Part shown: piece by piece, positions 26,301-35,741 of the stretch
Position numbering within the stretch: the stretch's first letter is position 1
Layout: each line of letters starts with the position of its first letter
From: Phylloscopus collybita
Lineage: Eukaryota > Chordata > Aves > Passeriformes > Phylloscopidae
Direction of reading: 5' to 3'
NCBI GenBank assembly: GCA_027886175.1
Contig: JAJNNQ010000100.1
Coordinates: 1,116,001-1,180,000 of the forward strand
DNA length: 64,000 nucleotides
Notes under the pieces: model-generated
Database searches by the model: none
Told to the model about the DNA's origin: nothing
The model's input: only the letters and a program-made list of their open reading frames with translations
Translations under genes and position numbers: made by a program

Positions 26301-29300
26301 TGGTTTCCTCGGCAGGGCAGCGGTGCCAGCGGGCACCCACGCTCACCTCCTTGGCATCGCGGATCTTGGCGAGGAAGGCCATGAGCTCCACGGTCTCTGC
26401 GAAGAGGGCGCGGCAGACAGCCTGGTAGTGCGCCGGGGCGCCGGCGGGGTCGGCCAGGCGGGCGGCACAGCAGCGCATGGCCTGGCCGAAGGTGCGCACG
26501 GAGCGAGGCGGCCCCTCGCAGCCCTCCTCCTCCTCATCCTGCCCCCCATAGCCCTCGTCGGCCGTGGCGCAGCCGCTGTCCTCGGAGTCGCTGTTGGTCA
26601 TCAGGTCGATGAGCTGCTCCAGGCGCGGGCTCAGCTCCCGCTCCTCGTTCTCGTCCAGTCCCCAGTCCAGCGCCCGGTACACAGCAAAGCCCAGCGACTG
26701 CACCATCTGCGGGGGACAGCACCGGCTGGGGACCGCACGCATCCCGGCACCAGCTGTCCCCACTCCCTCCTGGGTGCTGGGTCCCGTCCCAGCCCCTGTG
26801 ACCCGCGGGCGAGGGGGGCAGGCGGGCCCTGCCCAGCCCACACCGGGCTGTGATGGCAGACGGGGCGGGACACCGGCCCCCACGTACCTGGGCTTCGGCG
26901 GAGGGCGTCAGCAGCGCGGGCAGGTCTAGGGGAGGAGGGCAGAGTCACCACCGGTACCCACGGCTCCGTGCTGAGTACCCCACCCTGCACCACACAGGGA
27001 TGTGGTACCCACCCACTCCGGCTGTGGAGCCCCCACCCTGAGCTGCTCCTCCCCCCAGCTGGGATCCCTTCCCTGGCTCATCCTGTGCTGTCCCGGTCCC
27101 AGGGCATGGCTCCAAGGGACAGAGGGCACCTGCATGTCGAGCCCTGCTATCAGGCAGTGCTGGCACAGCTTCCCAGGGGGCACATTGCAGGGGCACAAAT
27201 GCCCGTGTACCCCTCACCTCCGGGGCTGGAGGGAGCTGAGGGCTCTGCACCCATGGGGAGTTGCCCCCTGCACCCCTCTGGGATGTGGGCACTGGCAGTG
27301 TGGACACCAGGAGTGTGGGCACAAGCAACTCAGGCACTGGCAGTGTGGGGACTGGCAGCCACAGCTGGAGCATGGCACACACGGGGAGCCCAGGGCATGC
27401 TTGTGGGCAGCTTGAACCCTCCTGGCAGCTGCAGGACAAGGAACACGAGTGGCCTCTGCAGTGTCCCCAGGCTCCCAGCTCCGCTTCCCTCACCATTAGC
27501 TCTGCATTGAGCTGATCAATGCGGCAGCCACCAGGATGTGCCAGCCGTGTGCAAGCCAGGAATGGACAGGAAAGGCAGCACAAGTGGTGGCCCTGCCATG
27601 GTACCACACACAAGCCCATCAAAAAAACCCCATGTCCTGGACTGTGCCTGGCTGCCACTGCAGTGCCAGACCCTGGGATGCCACCTGGTGGGTCCCAGCA
27701 GCTTCCACCAACCACTGAGGCACAGCTGAGGAGGGAATTCCCAAAGAACGGGGGACTGGAGCGGGTCCACAGGGTGCTGCTGGCTCATCCAGCCCTGTAT
27801 CCTGGCAGAGCTGCAAAGCCGCGTGCCAGGCTGGTGCCACCACCTGCAGTGGCACCCAAAGGCACCCAGAGCCCTCCCAACCTCAGGCTTTACTGTGGAG
27901 GCTTCACTGGTTCATTCCTGGGGAGACGGCTCGGATGGGCACAGAAGCAACCTGGGAGCAGGAGGTGGCACAGTGGCACTGATGGGTGGCACAGTGGCAC
28001 TGATGGGTGGCACAGTGGCACTGATAGGCGGCACAGTGGCACTGACAGGTGGCACTGGGGGTGACACTGGCTCCAGCCCCGCGGTGGCTGAGGGCAGGGT
28101 GTGGGGCCATGCCCCTGCAGGACCAGCAGAGCCGGTGTGACCACGCCGTGCCCAGCTGCCACAGGCACGTGCCGTGTCCCTGCCCTGGGCACGGAGCCAC
28201 CTGAGGCGCCCCCGGTGTCTGCTCAGCCACATCGTGACCCCGCAGTGTCCCTGCCCAATGTGAGCCAGGCCACACAGCAACCCCACCACACCGGGTGCCA
28301 TCCTCAGTGGCCTCGCCTTGGGGTGACACAGGTGGAGGTGCTGGCCACGCTCCCAGCGCTCCTCGTGGCGTCGAGCCACCCGGTGTCACTGCTGGCAGCC
28401 AGCCTGGTGACACCCCAGAACCGTCACAGCCATACCTGGCAGTGCCAGCCACCTGTGGGAGGCCAAAGCTCAGGGATGGGGCTGTCCCGGGTGCCACTCC
28501 TGGGGGACAAGGTCCACTGCAGTGCAGATGTGGGTGATGGGTGCCCGTGGATGTGCCGTGTGGGTGTTTGTGTGTCGGTCTGTCTGTCCTTGCTGTGTGT
28601 CCTGCAGCCCCATCGTGGCTGCCAGGACCATGCAAACACCACACCGGGCTCCAGCCTCACTGGGTCACCAGGGATTCCCAGTGCTGGTGACCTTGTTGGT
28701 GCCAGTGCCGGTACCAGTGCCACACCAGTCCCAGACCCCCAAGTCACAAGCCCACCCCCTCCCCCAGGCTCCAGGCCACCCCTTCCACCGATACCGGCAG
28801 AGCTGGTGTCCGTCCCCCTTGCCAGGGCCAGGGCTTGGGGCTCACCCTCATCCCTGCCGGTGCCTCCTTCCCCGCTCCCGGTGCTGGGACCGGCTCTTTT
28901 TCCTGTCCTCATGGTCCCTCTGGTGTCCCCCTGCACTGCTCCCCCGCTGCCAGTGCCTCGATGTCTGCCCCCCCCTCTCCGGTGCCACTTCTCCTGCCCA
29001 TCTGCCGCTCCGGTACCGGTTCCTCCCGGCCGCTGCCGGTCTTTCCCGCGGGGGCCTCTGCGGGTGCCCCCCCGCTGCCGATACCCCCGGTCCCTCCGCG
29101 CCCCCGGCGCTGGTGCAGCACCCTCTGCCGGTGCCGGTAAGTCCCGGTGCCGGTAAGTCCCAGGTCCCCGCTCTTTGTGCTGATAAGACCCGATGGCCCG
29201 GGTCCGGGTGCCGGTGTCGGTAAACACCGTAGGCTGCTCCCGGTGCCAGCAAGCCCCGGTGCCGGTAAGTCCCAGTATCCCGGATCCCGGTGCTAGTTGG

Positions 29301-30017
29301 CCCTGGTGCCGGTAAGCTCTGGTGCCCCGGTGCCGGTAAGTCTCAGTTCCCCGTTCCTTGTGCTGCTAAGCTCCGAAGCAGGAAAGCCCCGGTGCCGGAT
29401 CCCAGTGCCGGAAAGCTTCGGTGCCCCGCTCCCGCTGCCTCGCTTTCGGTGCCGGTAAACCCCGGTGCCCCGCTCCCAGTGTCGGTAAGCTCCGATAAGC
29501 CCCAGTGCCAGTACATCCCGGTATCCCGGGAGTCCGTGCCGGTAAGCCCCGCTAAACCTCGGTAAACCCCGGTACTCCGCTCCCGCCGTGCCGATAATTC
29601 CCAGTGCCGGCAAACCCTGGTGCCCCGCTCCCGGTGCCCGTAAGCCCCGGTGCCACCGGTAAGCCCCAGCAAGTCCCGGTGCCCGTAAGTCCCGGTAAAC
29701 CCCGGTAAACCCCGGTAAACCCCGCTTGGCGGTGCCGTCCCGTCCCCCCCCGCGCGGGCACCGCCCGCTCCCGCCCCCCCCCGGCGGCGGCGGCGGCCCT
29801 CACCGTGCGGCGGGGCGGGCAGGCGGAGGGAGCCGTCGGCGCGGAGGCGGATGTCGGCGGTGCGGAGCGGCGCGGGGGCCACGGGGGCGGCGGCGGCGGC
29901 TCGGCAGCCCTGGAAGCAGAGAGCCCAGGCCTGCTCCTCGTTCAGCGGCTGCTCGTAGCACTTCAGCACCTCCTCCAGGGACAGCTCCCGCGGCGGCCCC
30001 GCGCCCGCCCGCGCCAT
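23383..30017 (-). CDS. SPIRE2: Spire-type actin nucleation factor 2, complete
   Basis: SPIRE2 nucleates actin filaments with formins on Rab11/myosin V vesicles. Minus-strand exons: 29804-30017, 26888-26925, 26347-26706, 26001-26081, 25756-25920, 25587-25673, 25369-25477, 25102-25292, 24890-25040, 24643-24776, 24272-24406, 24121-24188, 23974-24001, 23695-23810, 23383-23599. These join in phase to 2094 nt, 697 residues (human about 714), with GT-AG introns. Domains: an N-terminal KIND domain from residue 11 ([19 protein letters not shown]) to about 190; a WH2 cluster at about 232-350 ([17 protein letters not shown], then [13 protein letters not shown] and [13 protein letters not shown]); a Spire box ([20 protein letters not shown], about 518-537); and a modified FYVE-type zinc finger with Cys pairs ([24 protein letters not shown]). 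The first ATG is preceded by a CpG island and gives MARAG as in other SPIRE2 proteins. It ends SLYSDAWLK. Confidence 0.97.
27962..28058. repeat. 22-bp tandem repeat in SPIRE2 intron 1
   Basis: Just over four copies of GGTGGCACAGTGGCACTGAT plus two bases, the last ones drifting. A related motif 'GGCACTGGCAGTGTGG' recurs at about 27288-27355. Confidence 0.85.
28680..29725. repeat. Degenerate CCGGTGCCGGTAAG repeat in SPIRE2 intron 1
   Basis: About 1 kb of drifted copies of a short unit around 'CCGGTGCCGGTAAGTCCC', densest from 29130 to 29720. Several copies hold a perfect GGTAAGT on the plus strand, antisense to SPIRE2. No coding exon is seen. Confidence 0.85.
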
Positions 30018-30190
30018 CGCCCCATCCCGCACCGCCGAGCGCGGGCGGGGCGCGCCGGGCGGGGGAGACGGGGCGGGGCCAAGCGGGGCCACGCCCCATC
30101 AGGCCACGCCCACGCCGTCTCCCCATCCCGCACCGCTGGGGAGCGCGGCGGGGGCGGGGTCACGGAGGGGCGGGGCGCGGTGTGAGAGAG
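30018..30190 (-). promoter_or_regulatory. SPIRE2: SPIRE2 CpG-island promoter with GC boxes
   Basis: Very GC-rich DNA directly upstream of the SPIRE2 ATG, with GGGGCGGGG near 30070 and a further GGGGCGGGG near 30150, plus repeated CCACGCC. No TATA or CCAAT box is seen. The 5' UTR border cannot be placed. Confidence 0.5.
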
Positions 30191-30202
30191 ACCCCGCCCC
30201 CT

Positions 30203-30258
30203 GCACCGGCACCGGCACCGACACCGGCACCGGCACCGGCACCGGTACCGGCACCGCC
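30203..30258. repeat. (CACCGG)n hexanucleotide repeat
   Basis: About nine units of CACCGG with single changes (CACCGA, TACCGG), immediately upstream of the SPIRE2 promoter region. Confidence 0.9.
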
Positions 30259-30304
30259 GCAGGCGCCCGCCGGGAGGGGCAGCGGAGGCGCCGGGGGGCA
30301 TCGG

Positions 30305-31085
30305 GCGGCTCGGCACGGCATGGCACGGGGCGGGCCGGGCGGATCGGGACGGTACGGTTCTGTAACGGTACGGTACGGTGGGACACGGCACGGCAGGGCA
30401 CGGCACGGCGCGGTGAGCTCTGTGCAGCCCGGCACGGCACGGTATGGCGCGGTGTGGCGCGGCACGCTACAGCACGGCTCGGTACTGCTTGGCACAGCTT
30501 GGGACAGAGTGGGGGAGTGTGGCGCGGCACAGCACGGCTCGGTACAGCATGGTATGGCTCAGAATGGCACGGCTTGGCCTGGCACGACACAGCTCGGCTC
30601 CGCACGGCTCAGCAGAGCACACCAGAGCTCAGTACCGTGGCACAGCTCAGCACAGCGTGGCTCAGCACGGTGTAGAACAGCTCGGTACCGATGGCATGGC
30701 TTGGCATGGCATGACACGGTACAGCACAGCACAGCACAGTGTGGCACAGCACAGTGTGGCACGGCACAGTGTGGTACAGTGTGGCACAGCACAGCACAGC
30801 ACAGCGTGGCACAGCACAGCACAGTGTGGCACAGCACAGTGTGGCACAGCACAGCACAGCACAGTGTGGCACAGCACAGTGTGGCACAGCACAGCACAGC
30901 ACAGTGTGGCACGGCACAGTGTGGCACAGCACAGCACAGTGTGGCACAGCACGGCACAGCACAGTGTGGCACAGCATAGTATGGCACAGTGTGGCTCAGC
31001 TTAGCTCGGCACATTGTGGCACAGCACAGTGTGGCACAGCACAGCACAGTGTGGCACAGCACAGCTCAGCACAGCTCAGCTCTGC
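30305..31085. repeat. Degenerate pentanucleotide array (GGCAC / ACAGC / ACAGT / GTGGC)
   Basis: About 780 bases in 5-bp register. The left part is mostly GGCAC, GGTAC and GGCGC units; the right part is ACAGC, ACAGT and GTGGC units. Hardly any unit creates a stop, so several frames stay open on both strands; these are not genes. Confidence 0.9.
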
Positions 31086-32020
31086 CCGCTCCAGCCCACC
31101 CAGGCTGCAGTGGCTGCACTGGGTTAGCTGGGTGCAGGGTGCAGGGTGTGTGGTGGGGGGCAGTGCCCAGCCTGGCTGTGGGGCAGTGCTGGGTGAGGCC
31201 CCCCAGGGACACGAGACCCCCCAATGCCCCAGGAGGAGCGGGGCTCAGCCCCAGCCCTGGCTCTTGCCCTGCTGAGCCCACGTGCCACACGCAGGCGCAC
31301 GATGGCCTTGGCACCAGGGTCACCTGGGGACACACCAGCAGGACTCGGGGCAGCAACACGAGATGCCAGTGCCCACGGGGACTCCTGCCACGAGGCACCT
31401 GCTTTGGGGGATGCTGGGGGAGCCCTGGGGCACTCGGCTGGCATGAGGGGCTGGCACAGGGAAGGGGCCAGGCTGGGACAGGGAAACTTCCTGGAGAGGA
31501 TGAGCTCCAGGTGCCAGAGCGTGGTTTGGGCATGGCCAGGAGCAGCAGGAGCTGGGTGAAGGTGCCAGGGTGAGCTGGAGTCCCTAGGGAGACAATATCC
31601 CATGGGAACATGGTGTGTGGGGCTGGCATCCCGCAGCCACTGGGAAAATCTGACACGAGAGCAGGATCACCTTTGGCACCAGCTGGTCCCTTCAGCTCAC
31701 AGGGAGGGCAGGATTGTCCTGACAGAGCAGAAAGGACAACCAGCGCACGAGAAAGGTCAGAGGGAGCAAATGAACACTCCTGTCATGATGAGCTTCCCAT
31801 TGCCATGATGGAAGGAGAATAAAACCCCTGTCTCAGCTCCATTAAGCAATGAGCATAAACTGGGCTCAATCCCAGAGCTGTGCTGGCAGGGCTGGGACAA
31901 GGACAGAGCTGATCACCTGTCCCACAGGGCCAAAGAGCTGCTCCAGGGCTGGGGATGTGTGTCAAAGAGCTGGGGATGGGGCAGAAAAGCCCTTTCAGCA
32001 CCCATCCCTGAGAACCTGAA
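31086..32020. other. Intergenic DNA between SPIRE2 and FANCA, left part
   Basis: GC-moderate sequence without recognised gene, splice-linked exon or repeat. Open frames on both strands lack family resemblance. Confidence 0.45.
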
Positions 32021-32026
32021 CCGTGC

Positions 32027-32305
32027 TGTCGCTGTTGGACACGAAAGAAAGACAGGGACTCGTGATTTCAGAAGGCTGATGCTCTAAAAAAGGGGCTGGT
32101 TTATTCTCAGCACCTATTTTTATACCTTTTTACAACGTGCCCACCTAAGAGGTGGGATTTTTTTTAACCATTGGTCACACCAAGGGTCAACAAGCAAAGC
32201 CCCTCCTTAGGAGAGAAATGTGAAAAACAAGAGAGTTTAAAAAGTGTGACCTTGTTTACCAGTTTAGATCCCTGGGACAGAACTTCAGAAAACCCAAACA
32301 CGACA
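32027..32305 (-). mobile_element. LTR-like retroviral repeat, copy A
   Basis: On the minus strand it has a TATA-like GTATAAAAATAGG followed about 10 bases later by AATAAA, then an end reading CCAACAGCGACA, an arrangement typical of LTRs. A related copy lies at 55636-55940 in FANCA. Shared blocks include CCACCT(A/C)TAAGGTGGGCAC-like sequence, ACCAATGGTT and GCGACA. No target duplication was found, so the ends are approximate. Confidence 0.65.
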
Positions 32306-34035
32306 AGCAGTGACTACCTTTTGCCAGCTCCGTCTTTGGGGGAAGACACTGGGATAATGGGGCTGGGACACTGAGAAACACAGCCCGGCGTGGTGCCCTG
32401 GGGTTTGAGAAAGGGGAGAAGGGACACGGGTGGCCCGAGGTGTCCGAGCATCCCCAGGAATGCCCGAACGCCCCGTGGGCAGGTGGGACCGAGCCGCAGG
32501 GAGTCGGGAGCTTCACCTCCGGCCGGATCCACGCGGGATCCTGCCCGGCTATCGCCCCCGTGGCCGATATCTGGGTCTGAGCTGCTGCGAGGTTTGAATG
32601 CCTCGTTTTACCCTCTAATCGGCCTGTTTGGAGCCGGGAGGAAAAGCCGCCCGTGCCGTGCCGTGCCGTTCCGTGCCAGCTTTCCAGCGCCTCCGGACAC
32701 AGCCGGGGCGGCACCGTCGGAGATGGGAGAGGGAGGACGTGCGGCGTTTGAAGGAAAAACCCACCCTGCAGGATTCATGGGAAGGCATTTGCATGAGAAA
32801 GCACGGAGCCCTTTGCTTTGGGTAAATCTGTAATTAATACGGAATGGTGCTGTAATTAAAAGCTACCGGCATGGAAAACTCAAAGAGAAGCCAAGCGTGT
32901 GTGTGTGTGTGTTTGTGTACGTGTGGATGAGGGGAATAGAATTGAAGCCAAAAGAAATTAGGGGGAAACGAAGGATGAAGTGTTTGGAAAATTGTGTCAG
33001 GGCACTCCGGGAGGGTTGGAATTCCTGGCTCCTGCCGTGTGGAAGCAGGATGAGGCAGGGAGCTGGGATGGAGGGCAGGCAGAGCCCTTCCCCAGCCACC
33101 TGCAGCAGGGCTGTGTCCCTGTTCCCTCCTGGATAATCCATTCCCGTGGGTTTCACCTCTCATATGCAAAAAGATTTCTTACAAAGCCACGGGAACCTGG
33201 GATGAGCGCAGGGAGCACCTTTGGGGTGGATGTGCCCCTCCTGCATTCCCCCCACGTTGCAATAAACTGGGAACATGGAAGGAGGGAACAACTTGCTGGG
33301 CAGTTTGCTCCTGCTGTATGCTGGCCTCAGATATGGCTGGAGTTTGAGGGGAGGCACTCTGAGGGACACCTTGGGGACATTTGTGACCACTCTAGAGGTG
33401 TTTGAAACACCATGGGGACCTTGGGGACACCATGAGGACCCTCAGGTAACGCTTGGAAACACCCTGAAGGCATTGCAAGGACCTTGGGAACACCCTTGGG
33501 GGTCCTGGGAGTAAACTCCAGGAGCATTCTGGAATGCTGAGCTCACAGCCAGGCTCCTGCTGGGGCCGGCCGTGATGGGGGATCCCAAAATCTGGGGCTG
33601 CCCAGACCCCCCACAAATTCAAACTTGCAGGTGGCACTGGGGGTTAGAGCAGCTCAGGAATGGGATTTTGGCACAGATTCCCAGACTCGGTGGGACCCCA
33701 TGGCACTGTCCATGCTGGACACCGAGCTGGATCTGCTGGAGCTGCTGGGAAGCTCTCCCCAGCTCCTGGCATCATGTGCTGCTGACTCACACCCTGCCTG
33801 GGCAATAAACCTCAATAAACCCTCCAGGGGCATTCCCAGCAGGAGCTGCTTCCTGGGGGTGGGCACACCCCGGGGACTTCATCTTTCCATAAACAATCCC
33901 CACCGCTGCTCCCAGCCCTGGTGGCCAACAGCAGCAGCTCCTCGTCAGGAAGGATCAGATCAGATCAGAGGGAAAGATCCCTCTGGGAATTCTGCTCTGC
34001 TCCTCGTGAAACTTTGCAGCCATTCTGGACCTAAA
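32306..34035. other. Intergenic DNA between SPIRE2 and FANCA, middle part
   Basis: No gene is recognised. There is a (TG)n run with one interruption at about 32896-32920 and a degenerate 'ACCTTGGG(G/A)ACAC' repeat at about 33365-33500. The remainder looks unique. Confidence 0.45.
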
Positions 34036-34039
34036 GAGA

Positions 34040-34360
34040 TCTGAGGGAAAAGAGGGAGAAGGGTTTTGGACAAGGGGGTCCTGCAGTGCCAGGACAAGGG
34101 GGCACGGCTTCCCACTGCCAGAGGGCAGGGCTGGGTGGGATATTGGGAAGGGATTCCCCACTGTGAGGGTGGGCAGGCCCTGGCACAGGGTGCCCAGAGC
34201 AGCTGTGGCTGCCCCTGGATCCCTGGAAGTGCCCAAGGCCAGGTTGGATGGGGTTTGGAGCAGCCTGGGACAGTGGAAGGTGTCCCTGCCCATGGCAGGG
34301 GTGGCACTGAATGATCTCCAAGGTCCCTTCCAAGCCAAACCATTCCATGATTCCAGGATT
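34040..34360 (+). mobile_element. CR1 LINE 3' fragment, first of two in tandem
   Basis: Typical CR1 tail text: 'GGGATATTGGGAAGGGATTC', 'GTGCCCAGAGCAGCTGTGGC', 'GGAAGGTGTCCCTGCCCATG' and 'AAACCATTCCATGATTCC'. Confidence 0.9.
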
Positions 34361-34385
34361 CCATGGTTCCACCTTCTCAGCACCC

Positions 34386-34790
34386 ACTATCAGAGACATT
34401 TTACAAGGGCTTGCAGTGACAGGACAAGGAACAATGGCTTTAAACCGAAAGAGGGAAGGTTTAGACTTGGTATTAGGAAGGAATTCTTCCCTGGCACAGG
34501 GTGCCCAGAGCAGCTGTGGCTGCCCCTGGATCCCTGGCAGTGCCCAAGGCCATGGATCCCATCCCATGGATCCCATCCCACTGATCCCACAGATCCCATC
34601 TCACAGATCCCATCCCATCCCATCCCATCCCATCCCATCCCATCCCATCCCATGCCCATTGGGGCTGGGAGCAGCCTGGGACAGCAGAAGGTGTCCCTGC
34701 CAGGGCTGGGGTGGAACAAGATGAGCTTCAAGGTCCCTTCCAGCACAAACCACTCCCTTCCAATCCAAGCCATTCCGTGACTCCATGATT
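34386..34790 (+). mobile_element. Second CR1 fragment, interrupted by a (CATCC)n array
   Basis: The same CR1 tail as the preceding element, but after 'GTGCCCAAGGCCATGGATCC' it is interrupted by (GGATCCCATCCCAT) and then (CATCC)n to about 34652. CR1 text resumes at 'GGGGCTGGGAGCAGCCTGGG' and finishes near 34790. Confidence 0.88.
34553..34652. repeat. (CATCC)n / (GGGAT)n microsatellite inside a CR1 copy
   Basis: Irregular GATCCCATCCCA units followed by about eight perfect CATCC units. The G-rich strand is the minus strand. The array sits where CR1 normally continues without a break, so it grew inside the element. Confidence 0.9.
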
Positions 34791-35480
34791 TATTCTCCCA
34801 GCAATGCTGGTGATTCTTCCCTTTGGGAATTCCAGCCGCTCTTATTCCCTTCCCTGGATGGGATCAGGGTCAGCAGCACCCTCACCCCTCAGGATCAGAG
34901 TCCCCCATGGTGTCCCACACACCCCACAGCTCACAGCCAGTGCGGAGCGGCTCCCCTCACCGTGCCCCACTGTCATAAATGCACATTTTAGAGTTGGCTT
35001 CTCGCAAATGTTGAAATGAATGTTGCATTTAATGCATATGCATATAATGTAAGAAGGTTGTACTGTATTTTCTTTTATTTGTAGAATTTTTTTATTTGTA
35101 GAATTTAAAATGTGATGGAGGTATATTTTCAGATAGAAGACAGAAGAGATGTCTGAAATTCCTGAACTAAAGGTTTCTGATAAGGAACAATTAAGCCTTT
35201 GAGGGTCTAAATCTCCAGAAGACAGATTTCCAACATACATCTGGACTTTGTGGAGCCTCACAGATAACTTGTATGCTTAGGGAGGACTTGAAACCAATAT
35301 GAATATTTGAATCATGCGTTAGCTTCTTTAAATATGTAACACCAAGACTTTTAAATACCAAAGAATTTAGAATGGGCGGGGTGTTGCTCAGCTGAGTCGC
35401 TGCCTTATTTTTCTCCTTAATTGTCTATTTTTTATTCTATTTTATTTTATTTTTATTAAACTTATAAATTAATATAAAAA
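34791..35480. other. Intergenic AT-rich DNA upstream of the FANCA CpG island
   Basis: AT-rich from about 34980 to 35480 with T-rich runs near 35410-35470. No gene or repeat recognised. Confidence 0.45.
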
Positions 35481-35542
35481 GGTGAAACGTCGTTTTTCAC
35501 ACCCACCCCCCTTGTCCCCCCCGCCGCTCCCCCGCCCTTCCC

Positions 35543-35728
35543 AACATGGCGGCTCCCGCCTCAGCCACTACCAAGAGGGCGGCGGGGGGCGGGACCACGC
35601 CGCCCCTCCAACCAATAGACAGAGGCGATGGGGTGGGAACGACGGCGGCTGCTCGTCCCTCCCAGCCAATGGGCTCGGGGGGCTCGGCCAGCGGCAGCCA
35701 ATAGCGGCGCGGGCCGGCGTGGCGGGAA
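35543..35728 (+). promoter_or_regulatory. FANCA: FANCA promoter: YY1 site, three CCAAT boxes, E2F-like site
   Basis: The CpG island before the FANCA ATG holds AACATGGCGGC (35543-35553, YY1 consensus), CCAAT boxes at 35612-35616, 35666-35670 and 35698-35702, and GGCGGGAA (35721-35728, E2F-like). No TATA box is seen. Several CCAAT boxes about 30-55 bases apart with E2F sites are typical of cell-cycle and DNA repair genes; binding itself is inferred. Confidence 0.65.
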
Positions 35729-35741
35729 GCGGCGGCCCGCG

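Noticed and set aside
30444..31275. Several 100-190-codon Cys/His/Gln-rich frames on both strands
   Set aside because: They are translations of the degenerate 5-bp repeat and show a 5-residue period in every frame.
35546..35704. Upstream ATG and short frame before FANCA
   Set aside because: The ATG is embedded in a YY1 consensus (AACATGGCGGC) in the promoter and its frame spans the CCAAT boxes; probably untranscribed or 5' leader.
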